Part shown: piece by piece, positions 16,443-25,244 of the stretch
Layout: each line of letters opens with the position of its first letter
Position numbering within the stretch: the first letter of the stretch is position 1
Assembly: GCF_041320665.1 (NCBI RefSeq)
Contig: NZ_CP166730.1
Location: 1,240,001 to 1,304,000 of the forward strand
Reading direction: 5' to 3'
DNA: 64,000 nt
Source of the DNA: Comamonas sp. GB3 AK4-5
GTDB taxonomy: Bacteria > Pseudomonadota > Gammaproteobacteria > Burkholderiales > Burkholderiaceae_C
The notes under the pieces: model-generated
The model's input: the letters and a program-made list of their open reading frames with translations, nothing else
The model's database searches: none
Told to the model about the DNA's origin: nothing
Program-made: the position numbers and the translations under genes

Positions 16443-17324
16443 ATGAGTGCACCCACCTCTGGAACCACGCCCTACTACTATGTGCCGGGCGTATCGCACC
16501 ACCCGATCTGGGCGGCGGCAGGCCTGTTTTTTGTGGTGCTGGGCGCAGGCAACTGGGTCAACGGCCACAGCTGGGGCATGTGGTCTTTTGGGTTTGGCCT
16601 GGCCTGGTGGGCCGTGGTGCTCTACCAGTGGCTGCGTGATGCCGCACGCGAAAGCGAGGCCGGGCTGTTCGGCCGCAAGATCGACCTGTCCTACCGCTGG
16701 AGCATGAGCTGGTTCATCTTTTCGGAGGTGATGTTCTTCGGTGCCTTTTTCACCGCCCTGTGGTGGGCGCGGGCGCACTCCATACCGGCCCTGGGCAGCC
16801 TGGACAACTCCCTGCTGTGGCCGGAGTTCAAGGCGGCCTGGCCCAGCATCTCGCCGGGCGCCACCACCTCGCCGGCCGGCACCGTGGAGCCCTTCGAGAC
16901 CGTGGGCCCGTTCTGGTTGCCCACCATCAACACCGCGCTGCTGCTGAGCTCGGGCGTCACGCTCACCATCGCCCACCATGCGCTGCGCGCCGGCCAACGT
17001 GCCAAGACCGTGGGCTGGATGTGGCTGACCGTGTTGCTGGGCCTAGTCTTTTTGTGTGTGCAGGCCTATGAATACCACCACCTGTATACCGAGCTCAACC
17101 TCAAGCTCAGCTCGGGCGTCTATGGCTCCACCTTCTACCTGCTCACCGGCTTTCACGGCTTTCACGTGTTCGTGGGCATGGTGATGCTGCTGGTCATCAC
17201 GCTGCGGCTGCAGCGCGGCCATTTCTCGGCCCAGCGCCATTTCGGTTTTGAAGGTGCGGCCTGGTACTGGCACTTTGTGGACGTGGTCTGGCTGTTCCTC
17301 TACGTGCTGGTGTATTGGCTGTAA
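16443..17324 (+). CDS. coxC: cytochrome c oxidase subunit III
   Basis: A 293-residue membrane protein with seven predicted helices. Characteristic stretches: 'YYYVPGVSHHPIWAAAGLF' at the start, 'SWFIFSEVMFFGAFFTALWW', 'NTALLLSSGVTLTIAHHALRAGQ', 'YGSTFYLLTGFHGFHVFVGMVML' and the end 'AAWYWHFVDVVWLFLYVLVYWL'. Subunit III stabilises the oxidase core and helps proton uptake. The ATG at 16443 follows an AGGAGCAGAG site; the long upstream open frame from 16074 is not coding. Confidence 0.97.
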   Translation: MSAPTSGTTPYYYVPGVSHHPIWAAAGLFFVVLGAGNWVNGHSWGMWSFGFGLAWWAVVLYQWLRDAARESEAGLFGRKIDLSYRWSMSWFIFSEVMFFGAFFTALWWARAHSIPALGSLDNSLLWPEFKAAWPSISPGATTSPAGTVEPFETVGPFWLPTINTALLLSSGVTLTIAHHALRAGQRAKTVGWMWLTVLLGLVFLCVQAYEYHHLYTELNLKLSSGVYGSTFYLLTGFHGFHVFVGMVMLLVITLRLQRGHFSAQRHFGFEGAAWYWHFVDVVWLFLYVLVYWL

Positions 17325-17462
17325 GCGGGAAATGGCATGGCGTAGAAAAAACAGCGCTATGCCATGCATAGCTGCATGTGCAATGGAGTCAAGCCTTCTG
17401 CGTGGGTTGGATGCGAGAAGCGAGGCTGAAGGCGCGGTGGATGCTCTCTTTTTTGAGGGCAG

Positions 17463-17693
17463 CTACCGCTGCAGCGGCAGTCCGGTGGGCTGGATATACC
17501 CCAGCTTCCAGGCCAGCAGCAGGCAGACAAACAAGACCACCGACAGGGCCACGCGCACGGCCAATGCCCGGGCCATGCGGCGGCTGCGCTCCTGGTCGGA
17601 AGGGGCATCCTCACCTTGGCGCAGCATGAAAAACAAGGCGGCGCCCAGGCTGACAAGAATGGCCAGAAAGGCCAGTGCTACAAGGTATCCCAT
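17463..17693 (-). CDS. twin transmembrane protein (DUF2909-like)
   Basis: A 76-residue protein with two hydrophobic helices (about 3-25 and 47-66) and a polar connector 'RQGEDAPSDQERSRRMARALAVR'. This matches the 'twin transmembrane protein' that lies antiparallel between coxC and SURF1 in Burkholderiales. Function unknown; the position suggests a link to the oxidase. Its start is 15 bp from the divergent surf1 start, so the two promoters must overlap or lie in the coding regions. Confidence 0.82.
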   Translation of the reverse strand: MGYLVALAFLAILVSLGAALFFMLRQGEDAPSDQERSRRMARALAVRVALSVVLFVCLLLAWKLGYIQPTGLPLQR

Positions 17694-17708
17694 GCAAGGC
17701 ATTATGGA

Positions 17709-18506
17709 ATGAGCCAGTCGCCGCATCCCCGGGGAATACGCGGGTGGCTGGTGGCCGCTGCGGCCCTGGTCTGCCTGCTGGTGACGGCCCGTCTGGGCTG
17801 GTGGCAGCTGGACCGTGCTGACCAAAAACAGGCGCTGCAGACCGCCGTGCAGGCCCAGGCCGCTGCCCAGCCCTGGGACAACGCAGCCTGGCGCGTTGCA
17901 CTGCAGGCGACGGACCATGTCGATGCCGCGGCGCAAGCCGGCGCGGCCCTGCTGCACCACCCCGTGCTGCTGCGCGGGCGCTGGCTGGCGCAGCAGCAGG
18001 TGTTTCTGGACAACCGCCAAATGCAGGGGCGCCCCGGCTTTTTTGTCATCACGCCGCTGCTGCTGGAAGGCGGCGGTGCCGTGGCCGTGCAGCGTGGCTG
18101 GGTGCCACGCAATTTTCAGGACCGCACGCTGCTGCCCGCCATCACCACGCCCACAGGGCCGGTGGTGGTGCAGGGGCGGGTGGCGCCACCGCCCTCAGCC
18201 CTTTACCAATTGGGAAGCGATGCCCCCGAGGCCGGGCCGGCGCAGATTCGCCAGAACCTGGACCTGGCGGCCTATGCGCTGACCACGGGGCTGGATCTAC
18301 CGCCCTGGAGCGTGTTGCAAACCGACGCGGCAGCCGATGGCTTGCTGCGCGACTGGCCTCAGCCCGATAGCGGCGTGGCCAAGCACTACGGCTATGCGGC
18401 GCAGTGGTTTGGCCTGAGCGCCCTGGTGGCGCTGCTGTATTTCTGGTTCCAGATTCTGCGGCCCCGGCGCCGCACCCACGAGCATGCCCATGACCCCGTC
18501 TCCTGA
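17709..18506 (+). CDS. SURF1 family cytochrome oxidase biogenesis protein
   Basis: A 265-residue protein with the Surf1 two-anchor layout: N-terminal helix (about 11-29, 'WLVAAAALVCLLVTARLGWWQLDRADQK') and C-terminal helix ('YAAQWFGLSALVALLYFWFQI'). Between them are the conserved 'VLLRGRWLAQQQVFLDNRQMQGRPGFFVITPLLLEGG' and 'VQRGWVPRNF'. It helps heme a insertion into subunit I. The downstream gene overlaps its end by 23 nt. Confidence 0.94.
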   Translation: MSQSPHPRGIRGWLVAAAALVCLLVTARLGWWQLDRADQKQALQTAVQAQAAAQPWDNAAWRVALQATDHVDAAAQAGAALLHHPVLLRGRWLAQQQVFLDNRQMQGRPGFFVITPLLLEGGGAVAVQRGWVPRNFQDRTLLPAITTPTGPVVVQGRVAPPPSALYQLGSDAPEAGPAQIRQNLDLAAYALTTGLDLPPWSVLQTDAAADGLLRDWPQPDSGVAKHYGYAAQWFGLSALVALLYFWFQILRPRRRTHEHAHDPVS

Positions 18507-19173
18507 ATCATCCGCTCCCCAGCCCTTGGGCCTGACCGTGCACAGCCTGCCCAGCCCTCAGGACCTCCCCGCACAGCGCACCCGCCTGGGCCGCTGGAAG
18601 ATGCTGGCCGTGCTGCTGGTCTGTGCCGCACCCGTCATTGCCTCCTACTTCAGCTACTACGTCATCCGCCCGCAGGGACGCAGCAGCTACGGCGTGTTGG
18701 TGGCGCAGCAGCCGGCCATGCCGCAGTTGCAGGCCCAGCGTCTGGATGGCAGCGCCGTGCCCCTGACCAGCCTGCAAGGCCAGTGGCTGCTGGTCAGCGT
18801 GGCGGGCGGGGCCTGCGCTGCGGCCTGCGAAGCCCATCTCTATCTGCAGCGCCAGCTGCGCGAAAGCCTGGGCCGCGAGAAGGAGCGGGTGGACTGGGTG
18901 TGGCTGGTCAGCGATGCAGCCACGCCGGCTGCCGCGTTGCAACCGGCCCTGGCCCAGGCCCAGGTGCTGCGCCTGCCGCAGGCGCAAATTCAGGCCTGGC
19001 TGCAGCCGGAGCCCGGCCAGGCACTGGAAGACCACCTCTATCTGGTGGACCCCCAAGGCCACTGGATGCTGCGCTGGCCTGCCAGCCTGAATCAGGCCAG
19101 CGCCGGCCGTGCCAAGCGCGATCTGGACAGGCTGCTGCGGGCCTCGGCCTCCTGGGACCAGTCGGGGCGCTGA
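18484..19173 (+). CDS. SCO-like thioredoxin-fold cytochrome oxidase-associated protein lacking the CxxxC site
   Basis: A 229-residue protein with one N-terminal membrane helix (about 38-58) and a periplasmic domain with thioredoxin/SCO-like layout: 'LQAQRLDGSAVPLTSLQGQWLLVSVAGGACAAACEAHLYLQRQL' then 'DHLYLVDPQGHWMLRWPA'. In place of the CPDVCP site of true SCO proteins it has 'CAAAC'. It is a regular member of the betaproteobacterial cox cluster. A role in CuA loading or thiol chemistry is inferred. It overlaps surf1 by 23 nt. Confidence 0.8.
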   Translation: MPMTPSPESSAPQPLGLTVHSLPSPQDLPAQRTRLGRWKMLAVLLVCAAPVIASYFSYYVIRPQGRSSYGVLVAQQPAMPQLQAQRLDGSAVPLTSLQGQWLLVSVAGGACAAACEAHLYLQRQLRESLGREKERVDWVWLVSDAATPAAALQPALAQAQVLRLPQAQIQAWLQPEPGQALEDHLYLVDPQGHWMLRWPASLNQASAGRAKRDLDRLLRASASWDQSGR

Positions 19174-19378
19174 ATCCGGGCTGGACCAGCAGGCCCCCAC
19201 CTGGGCACGGCGCCCCCATAGCCCCAGAGCGTGGCTGCTCCTCGCAAAGGCCGTCGTCCTCTTGGGGAGAAGGCTGGCGGCGCATCAGAGGGGAGGGCGT
19301 TACGATGGCACATTTGAATCAATGCGGGTGCCGCTGCGGCCAGGCTGCGAAAGCGTGCGCCGCTGTGGGAGAGTAAGA

Positions 19379-19996
19379 ATGGACAAACGACGCGCACTGC
19401 ACTGCCTGGTGGCGGCAGGCATGGCAGCCACCTTGGGCGCAGGCTTGGCAGGTTGCTCGGACCAGCCCGGGGCCAAGCTCAACGGGGTGGATGTCACCGG
19501 TGCCGAATATGCCAAGGGCTTTTCGCTGCCCGATGCCGATGGCAAGCAGCGCTCCATCAAAGACTTTGCCGGCAAGGTCACCGTGGTGTTCTTCGGCTAC
19601 ACCCAATGCCCCGATGTCTGCCCCACCACCTTGCAGGAGCTGGTGGAGGCCAAGCAGCATATGGGCGCCCAGGGCGACAAGCTGCAAGGCGTTTTCGTTT
19701 CGGTGGACCCGGAGCGTGACACGCCCGAGGTGCTCAAGGCCTATGTCGGCAACTTCGACCCCGGCATGGTGGCCCTGACCGGCACGCCCGAGCAGGTGGC
19801 CGCCATGGCCAAGGACTTCAAGGTCTATTACAAAAAGGTGGAGGGCCAGCAGCCCGGCACCTACACCCTGGACCACACGGCAGGCCTGTACATCTATGAC
19901 CCGCAGGGCCGGCTGCGCGTGTACCAGCGTTACGGCGCGGGTGCCAAGGTGCTGGCCGAGGACGCTCTGACCCTGCTGGCACAGCCGGCGGCGTAA
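19379..19996 (+). CDS. SCO1/SenC family copper chaperone
   Basis: A 205-residue lipoprotein (lipobox Leu-Ala-Gly-Cys near residue 24). The thioredoxin-like domain has the copper site 'GYTQCPDVCPTTLQEL' and the distal His in 'YTLDHTAGLYIYDPQG', with 'FVSVDPERDTPEVLKAYV' between. It metallates the CuA centre of CoxB or acts as its thiol reductase. The heme a synthase (ctaA) and heme o synthase (ctaB) genes that commonly precede sco in related clusters are absent here. Confidence 0.96.
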   Translation: MDKRRALHCLVAAGMAATLGAGLAGCSDQPGAKLNGVDVTGAEYAKGFSLPDADGKQRSIKDFAGKVTVVFFGYTQCPDVCPTTLQELVEAKQHMGAQGDKLQGVFVSVDPERDTPEVLKAYVGNFDPGMVALTGTPEQVAAMAKDFKVYYKKVEGQQPGTYTLDHTAGLYIYDPQGRLRVYQRYGAGAKVLAEDALTLLAQPAA

Positions 19997-20078
19997 GTCC
20001 GTCCTGCTCACTACAGGCCGCTGCCGGGGCGCGGGTCTGTGGTGCTAATAAGGAAAATAAATCGATTGCAGGCCAGGG

Positions 20079-20092
20079 TTGATTTTTATCAA
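20079..20092. promoter_or_regulatory. FNR/ANR-type box
   Basis: TTGAT-TTTT-ATCAA, an exact match to the FNR consensus TTGAT-N4-ATCAA; symmetry extends one more base pair pair on each side (GGTTGAT/ATCAACC). It lies 153 bp upstream of the PAS chemoreceptor start and after the sco stop, so it most likely controls the receptor in response to oxygen. Confidence 0.75.
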
Positions 20093-20244
20093 CCGGTACG
20101 GCGGAGGTGCTGCGCATATTGGCCCATTTTGGGCGGCGCAGCCCTCTGTGCATGTGAACGAACCCCTCGCGGCGCACTCGCGAACGGGGTTGTCCACAGA
20201 CTCTCAGTGGCGCGCACGCATTGTGCAAGTCACCGGGAGCCTCC

Positions 20245-21939
20245 ATGCGGCGCAACCTGCCTGTCACCACGACTGAACTCCAGCTGCAAGATGACGCCAC
20301 CTTGCTGTCGGCCACGGACCTCAAGGGCAAGATCATCTATGCCAATGATGCTTTCTTGAAGATTTGCGGCTACGACTACGAAGAGCTGCATCTGCAGCCC
20401 CACAACATCATCCGCCACCCAGAGACACCGGCGGTGTTGTTCGAGGACATGTGGAACACCTTGAAGCAGGGCGCCAGCTGGACCGCCGTGGTCAAGAACC
20501 GCTGCAAAAACGGTGACTTCTACTGGGTTCGGGCCAATGCCAGCCCCATCCAGGCAGGGGGCAAGACCATTGGCTATCTGTCGGTGCGTACCAAGCCCTC
20601 GGCCCAGGAAACCCAGGCACAGCAGTCGCTTTACGACCTGCTCAACAGCGGCGCGCAGCACCTGCAGGTACGGCGTGGCTTTGTTTTTCCCAAGGGCTGG
20701 CGTGCGTGGTGGAGTCTGCTGCACTTTGTGCCCATGTCCACCAAGCTCTATGCGGGGGCTGCCCTGTTGTTGCTGTGCGCCCTGGCCCTGGTGGGGGCGG
20801 CGGCCTGGGGCCTGGAGCCCCGCACGCTGGGGGCCATGGCCTTGTGCTGGATGCTGTGTGCCTTCACCGGCCTGCTGTGGGTGGGGCGCCGCCTGGTCTG
20901 GCCGCTGCACGCCGTGCTGCGCCAGGCACGGCAGGTGGCCAGTGGGGACAGTGCCCAGTCGCTGTTTCTGGAGCGGCGCGATGAAGTGGGCAGCCTGATG
21001 CGCAGCGTGGAGCAGGCCGGGCTGAACATGCGCTCGCTGGTGGGGGACATCGAAGGCAAGGCCGAGCAGGTCAGCGTCTGCGCCCAGCAATTGCAGGCCG
21101 GCAATGTGCAGCTGGCCTTGCGCACCCAGCAGGCCTCCAGCGAGCTGGAGCAGGCCGCCGCTGCGCTGGCGTCCCTGGGTCAGACCATCAGCAGCACGCA
21201 GACCCAGGCCGAATCTGCCATGCTGCAGGCGCAGGACGGCGTGCAAGGCGTGATGCAGGGGCAAAGCAGCGTGGACCAGCTGGTGCAGTCCATGGCGGGC
21301 ATAGACGCCGCAAGCCGCAAGGTGGGCGACATTGTGGGGCTGATCGATGGCATCGCCTTTCAGACCAATCTGCTGGCGCTCAATGCCGCCGTGGAGGCCG
21401 CCCGCGCGGGCGAGCATGGCAAGGGCTTTGCGGTGGTGGCGGCCGAGGTGCGCCAGCTTTCACAGCAAAGTGCCCAGGCGGCGCGCGACATCAAGCAGCT
21501 GATTCAGGGCTCGCGCCAGCAGGTGGAAAAAGGCCATGCGGCCGCGGAGACTGCACGCATCACCATGCATTCGGTGGTGGAGGGCATAGAGGGGCTGGCC
21601 CACACCATGGCCAGCATCCAGGAGCACACCCAGGTGCAGGCGGCCGGCAGTGCGCAGATCAGCGACGCGGTGGCCCATCTGCGTGGTCTGAGCGATCAAA
21701 ACCGCTCCATGGCCCAGGAAAGCGCCCAGCTCAGCGATGTGCTGGCCCTGCAGGCCCAGCGTTTGCACGGTGCGGCCGGCGTGTTCATTCCACGCCAGCG
21801 GCAGGCGCTGCACAGGGAGGAAGGCGCAGCCGGTATTGCACAGGCAGGGCTTGCGCCGCCAGCGTTCCAGCCACCTGCCCTGGCTCCAGCAGGCCTGGCA
21901 CCGCGGCGCTCACCGGCACCGCAGGCCATGGTGGAGTGA
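20245..21939 (+). CDS. PAS domain methyl-accepting chemotaxis protein (Aer-like)
   Basis: A 564-residue receptor. The N-terminus (about 1-110) is an Aer-type PAS domain: '[48 protein letters not shown]' and '[13 protein letters not shown]', which in Aer holds FAD. Two membrane helices follow (about 170-215), a short HAMP-like link, and the signalling tip '[39 protein letters not shown]' (about 368-406). No C-terminal CheR-binding pentapeptide is seen. An energy- or oxygen-taxis role is inferred, supported by the FNR box upstream and the adjacent oxidase genes. No che genes are in the window. Confidence 0.92.
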   Translation: MRRNLPVTTTELQLQDDATLLSATDLKGKIIYANDAFLKICGYDYEELHLQPHNIIRHPETPAVLFEDMWNTLKQGASWTAVVKNRCKNGDFYWVRANASPIQAGGKTIGYLSVRTKPSAQETQAQQSLYDLLNSGAQHLQVRRGFVFPKGWRAWWSLLHFVPMSTKLYAGAALLLLCALALVGAAAWGLEPRTLGAMALCWMLCAFTGLLWVGRRLVWPLHAVLRQARQVASGDSAQSLFLERRDEVGSLMRSVEQAGLNMRSLVGDIEGKAEQVSVCAQQLQAGNVQLALRTQQASSELEQAAAALASLGQTISSTQTQAESAMLQAQDGVQGVMQGQSSVDQLVQSMAGIDAASRKVGDIVGLIDGIAFQTNLLALNAAVEAARAGEHGKGFAVVAAEVRQLSQQSAQAARDIKQLIQGSRQQVEKGHAAAETARITMHSVVEGIEGLAHTMASIQEHTQVQAAGSAQISDAVAHLRGLSDQNRSMAQESAQLSDVLALQAQRLHGAAGVFIPRQRQALHREEGAAGIAQAGLAPPAFQPPALAPAGLAPRRSPAPQAMVE

Positions 21940-21975
21940 GGCGATCCGCCGCTGGCCCACCCCGCTGCAGCCGGT

Positions 21976-22968
21976 TTACTGCGCGCGAATGCCTTGCTCG
22001 CGGATGATGCTGCCCAGGGCCTGCACATCCTGCTGAATGCGGTTGGCCAGGCCTTCGGGGCTGCTGCCCACCACCTGCCAGCCCTGGAGTGCCAGCTTGG
22101 CCCGCATCTCCGGCGTACGCACGATGGCGCTGACGGCGACGGCCAGTTGCTCCACATGCTCGCGCGGCATGGCCTTGGGGGCGGCCACGGCGTTCCAGAT
22201 TTCCAGGTCAAAGTTCTGCACGCCCAGCTCCTTGAGGCTGGGCAGGCCGGGTGCCAGCGGGCTGCGCGCGACCGAGGTGACGCCAATGCCACGCAGCTTG
22301 CCGGCTTGAATCTGTGCCATGGCCAGTGCCGGCGGCAGCATGGACAGCTGCAGATCGCCGCCCTGGATGGCGTTGAACACCTGGGGGTAGCCGGCATAGG
22401 GAATGTGCACGGGCTTGAGGGCAGAGCGGCTCTTGAGCAGCTCCATGCCCAGATGACCCACCGTGCCCACGCCGGGTGAGCCATAGCTCCACTGGTTGCC
22501 GGCCTTGGCGCCTGCGGCAAAAAAGGCCTTGCCCTCCAGGGAGATGGCGGGCGCCACCAGCACCAGCGGGGCCACGCCGATGAGGCTGACGGGCTGCAAG
22601 TCCTTGACCGGGTCATAGCGCACGGCCGGGTTCAGCAGCTTGGCAATCGTCATATTGCCGTTGATCATCACGCTGAAGGTGTGGCCGTCTGTGGCCTTGG
22701 CCACGGTTTCACCGGCAATGTTCCCGCCCGCGCCCACCTTGTTTTCCACAATGATGGTCTGGCCCAGGGCTTTTTCCAGCGGTTCGGCCAGGGCGCGGGC
22801 CGTCAGGTCCGGCGAGGAGCCGGCCGGAAAGCCCACGATCAGGCGCAGGGGCTTGTTGGGCCAGCTGGGGCTCTCAGCCTGCGCCGGTAGGCCAAGGCCC
22901 AGGGCGGTGGCGCTGGCCAGACTCAGCAGGCTGCGGCGGCACAGGGTGCGGTAGGGGGATGCGCTCAT
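21976..22968 (-). CDS. Bug/TctC family tripartite tricarboxylate transporter substrate-binding protein
   Basis: A 330-residue exported protein; signal peptide 'RRSLLSLASATALGLGLPAQA'. The Bug signature is present: 'WPNKPLRLIVGFPAGSSPDLTARALAEPLEKALGQTIIVENKVGAGGNIAGETVAKA', with the ligand Asp in 'SSPDLTAR'. It binds a small carboxylate in the periplasm; the substrate is unknown and no tctAB genes are adjacent, which is common for this over-expanded family. Start ATG 22968. It lies between the aerotaxis-like gene and rpoH, where related genomes usually have none. Confidence 0.93.
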   Translation of the reverse strand: MSASPYRTLCRRSLLSLASATALGLGLPAQAESPSWPNKPLRLIVGFPAGSSPDLTARALAEPLEKALGQTIIVENKVGAGGNIAGETVAKATDGHTFSVMINGNMTIAKLLNPAVRYDPVKDLQPVSLIGVAPLVLVAPAISLEGKAFFAAGAKAGNQWSYGSPGVGTVGHLGMELLKSRSALKPVHIPYAGYPQVFNAIQGGDLQLSMLPPALAMAQIQAGKLRGIGVTSVARSPLAPGLPSLKELGVQNFDLEIWNAVAAPKAMPREHVEQLAVAVSAIVRTPEMRAKLALQGWQVVGSSPEGLANRIQQDVQALGSIIREQGIRAQ

Positions 22969-23027
22969 GGCAACTCCAGATACAAAATTGATAGCTGCCT
23001 CAGCGTGTGGTGTCTGTAGCAAAGCAT

Positions 23028-23057
23028 AAAAAAACCCGGAAATTATCCGGGTTTTCG
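23028..23057 (-). terminator. Rho-independent terminator of rpoH
   Basis: Stem AAAACCCGG (23031-23039) with CCGGGTTTT (23047-23055), 7-nt loop, followed on the minus strand by TTTTTTT (complement of 23028-23034). It lies 75 nt beyond the rpoH stop. Confidence 0.85.
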
Positions 23058-23131
23058 TCTGCAACTTGGCAGCCTTGTCGGGCGGCTGTTTGCAGGTTTG
23101 TGCGGTCCAAGGCCGGTGGTCAAGCAGCTTC

Positions 23132-24091
23132 TTAGGCAAACTCGGTGAGGGCCTTCTTCATCTTCTTCATGGCCGCCACTTCAATCTGGCGGATGCGTTC
23201 GGCGCTCACACCGTACACGGCGGCCAGCTCATGCAGCGTCATGCCGCCCGAGCCGTCATCGTTCACCTTCAGCCAGCGCTCTTCCACAATGTGGCGGCTG
23301 CGGGCGTCCAGCGCTTCCAGCGCCTGGGCAATGCCGTCGGTGGCCAGCACATCGCGCTGCTGCGACTCGATCATGGAGGTGGGCTCGTGGGCGGCATCGG
23401 CCAGATAGGCGATGGGGCCAAAAGCCTTGTCGTCATCGTCGCTGGGCGAAGGGTCCAGCAGCACGTCACCGCCCGAAAGCCGGGTTTCCATCTCGATGAC
23501 TTCCTCGCGCTTGACGTTCAGGCGCGCGGCCATGGCGTCGATCTCTTGCGCGGTCAGCGTGTCGCGGAAGGCGGCTTCGCCCCCTTCCATGGCGGCGTCG
23601 GCCTTGAGCTCCTGCTTCATGGAGCGCAGGTTGAAGAACAGCTTGCGCTGGGCCTTGGTGGTGGCCACCTTCACCATGCGCCAGTTCTTCAGAATGTATT
23701 CGTGGATCTCGGCCTTGATCCAGTGCATGGCGTAGCTCACCAGGCGCACGTTCTGGTCGGGGTCAAAACGCTTGACCGCCTTCATCAGGCCCACATTGCC
23801 TTCCTGGATCAGGTCGCTGTGGGGCAGGCCATAGCCCAGGTACTGGCGCGAGATGGACACCACCAGGCGCAGGTGGGACATGATCAGACGCCCAGCGGCA
23901 TCCAGATCGTTTTGTTCTTTGAGCTTGCGTGCGTAGTCCTGCTCTTCCTCTTGGGTGAGCATGGGCAGGTGGTTGACCGCGGAGATATAGGCATCCAGGT
24001 TGCCCAGTGGCGGCACCAGAGCCCAAGGATTTGCAGGCGCCAAAGCCGTTGCAGCCGTAAGGTTGCTCGTCTGTGTAGTCATTGCTTTCAT
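23132..24091 (-). CDS. rpoH: RNA polymerase heat-shock sigma factor RpoH (sigma32)
   Basis: About 319 residues. Sigma region 2 is diagnostic: 'AAGRLIMSHLRLVVSISRQYLGYGLPHSDLIQEGNVGLMKAVKRFDPDQNVRLVSYAMHWIKAEIHEYIL', followed by the RpoH box 'TTKAQRKLFFNLRSMKQ' specific to sigma32. Region 4 ends with the HTH 'MTLHELAAVYGVSAERIRQIEVAAMKKMKKAL'. It directs transcription of chaperone and protease genes. Start: ATG 24091 has GGAAG 5 nt upstream; ATG 24103 has no such site and 24082 is another option with AGGA at 8 nt. A CIRCE operator stands directly upstream. Confidence 0.97.
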   Translation of the reverse strand: MKAMTTQTSNLTAATALAPANPWALVPPLGNLDAYISAVNHLPMLTQEEEQDYARKLKEQNDLDAAGRLIMSHLRLVVSISRQYLGYGLPHSDLIQEGNVGLMKAVKRFDPDQNVRLVSYAMHWIKAEIHEYILKNWRMVKVATTKAQRKLFFNLRSMKQELKADAAMEGGEAAFRDTLTAQEIDAMAARLNVKREEVIEMETRLSGGDVLLDPSPSDDDDKAFGPIAYLADAAHEPTSMIESQQRDVLATDGIAQALEALDARSRHIVEERWLKVNDDGSGGMTLHELAAVYGVSAERIRQIEVAAMKKMKKALTEFA

Positions 24092-24112
24092 CCTTTCTTC
24101 CATCGGTTCATG

Positions 24113-24139
24113 TTAGCACTCTCTATGACCGAGTGCTAA
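24113..24139. promoter_or_regulatory. CIRCE element (HrcA operator) upstream of rpoH
   Basis: TTAGCACTC (24113-24121), 9-nt spacer, GAGTGCTAA (24131-24139): an exact match to the CIRCE consensus. It lies 10-48 nt upstream of the possible rpoH starts, so HrcA bound here would repress rpoH. No hrcA gene is in the window. Confidence 0.92.
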
Positions 24140-24251
24140 ACGAGAAGTTCCGTCCACATCACGCGATAAGGGTGTAACAGATTTCGCTAAACCCCAGGCC
24201 TGTTACAGGCCATCCGCCAGGCCCATGGGGCCGAGGCAGGATGGTTTCCGC

Positions 24252-25220
24252 TCAGTACCCCAGCAGATAGGGATTGAGCCCGCCGCGCCGATACGGGGTT
24301 TCGCTGCGCATCAGCAGGTCCAGGCCCAGGCTGCCCACATCGTCGGCCACGGGTTCCAGGCTGGGGTTGCGTACCTGGTAGAGCAGCTTGGTCCAATGGC
24401 CGCATTCCTTGCAGACCTCGGCCTTGACCGTGGCGTCGTCGGTACCGGCGCTGCGGTAGCTGATGCCCTTGGTGGAACCGCAGCACAGGCATTGGATGCG
24501 CACCTCGTTCCACTGCGTGGCGCAGCAGTTGCAGCTGGCATAGCGCACGTTCTCGATATCGCGCAGGCCGATGACGGAGGATGTTACGGGCAGGCCGCCG
24601 CAGGCCGGGCAGACGCCGGTGGCCACGGGCTGCAGCGCCTCGGCGGACAGGCTGGTGGCCAGGCGCGCCAGGTGCAGCTGCACTGCAGCCGCGGCAAACA
24701 GGTGGGGAGCCACCGCATCTTCAGGGATGGCGTCGCCCAGCACATTGGCCAGCAGCCAGCGCAAATCGTCGGCTTCGGCGCTGCGCAGGGCGTCCAGCGC
24801 CTGGCGTGCGGCGGCTGGCATGGTGATGCTGGTGGCTCCCTCGCACAGGGCGTGCAGGCAGTCCAGCAGCTGAGCGTCATCAGCCAGGGCCGTGCGGTCT
24901 ATGGGAGGCAGACCGGCCTGCTTGGCTTGCTGCAGGCGTTCGCTGCTGATGGGCACTGGCGCCGGTAGCGCCTGCACCAGCCTGGCCTGTAGCGCGGCCA
25001 GGTCGCCGAGAAACTGCAGATAGGGCGCCAGATCGTTGCTTTGGGCCAGAAAGTGAAAGCGGCTGGCACGGCTTGTAAAGCATTGCGCGGGCGGTTGTTG
25101 CAGCGTGAACGGGGTCTTGGCAATGCCCCCGGTGATGAAGGAGGGATCGGGTTGGATAGGGCTGTCTGCCATGGGGGGAGGCCGGCAGGCCGGCGTTGGG
25201 AATCGGGGGGGCTCGGGCAT
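24252..25220 (-). CDS. fdhE: formate dehydrogenase accessory protein FdhE
   Basis: A 322-residue cytoplasmic protein. The C-terminal part has four CxxC knuckles: 'CPACGG', 'CNCCATQW', 'CLCCGS' and 'CKECGH' (about 205-275), which hold iron or zinc, together with the conserved 'GLRDIENVRYASCNCC' and the end 'GLNPYLLGY'. FdhE is needed for maturation of respiratory formate dehydrogenase. It is the last gene of the fdn operon, 24 bp after fdnI. ATG 25172 is an alternative start; the first 16 residues are Pro-rich and poorly conserved, and neither start has a clear Shine-Dalgarno site. Confidence 0.93.
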   Translation of the reverse strand: MPEPPRFPTPACRPPPMADSPIQPDPSFITGGIAKTPFTLQQPPAQCFTSRASRFHFLAQSNDLAPYLQFLGDLAALQARLVQALPAPVPISSERLQQAKQAGLPPIDRTALADDAQLLDCLHALCEGATSITMPAAARQALDALRSAEADDLRWLLANVLGDAIPEDAVAPHLFAAAAVQLHLARLATSLSAEALQPVATGVCPACGGLPVTSSVIGLRDIENVRYASCNCCATQWNEVRIQCLCCGSTKGISYRSAGTDDATVKAEVCKECGHWTKLLYQVRNPSLEPVADDVGSLGLDLLMRSETPYRRGGLNPYLLGY

Positions 25221-25244
25221 CCGCGCTGGGCGGATGCTGCGAAA

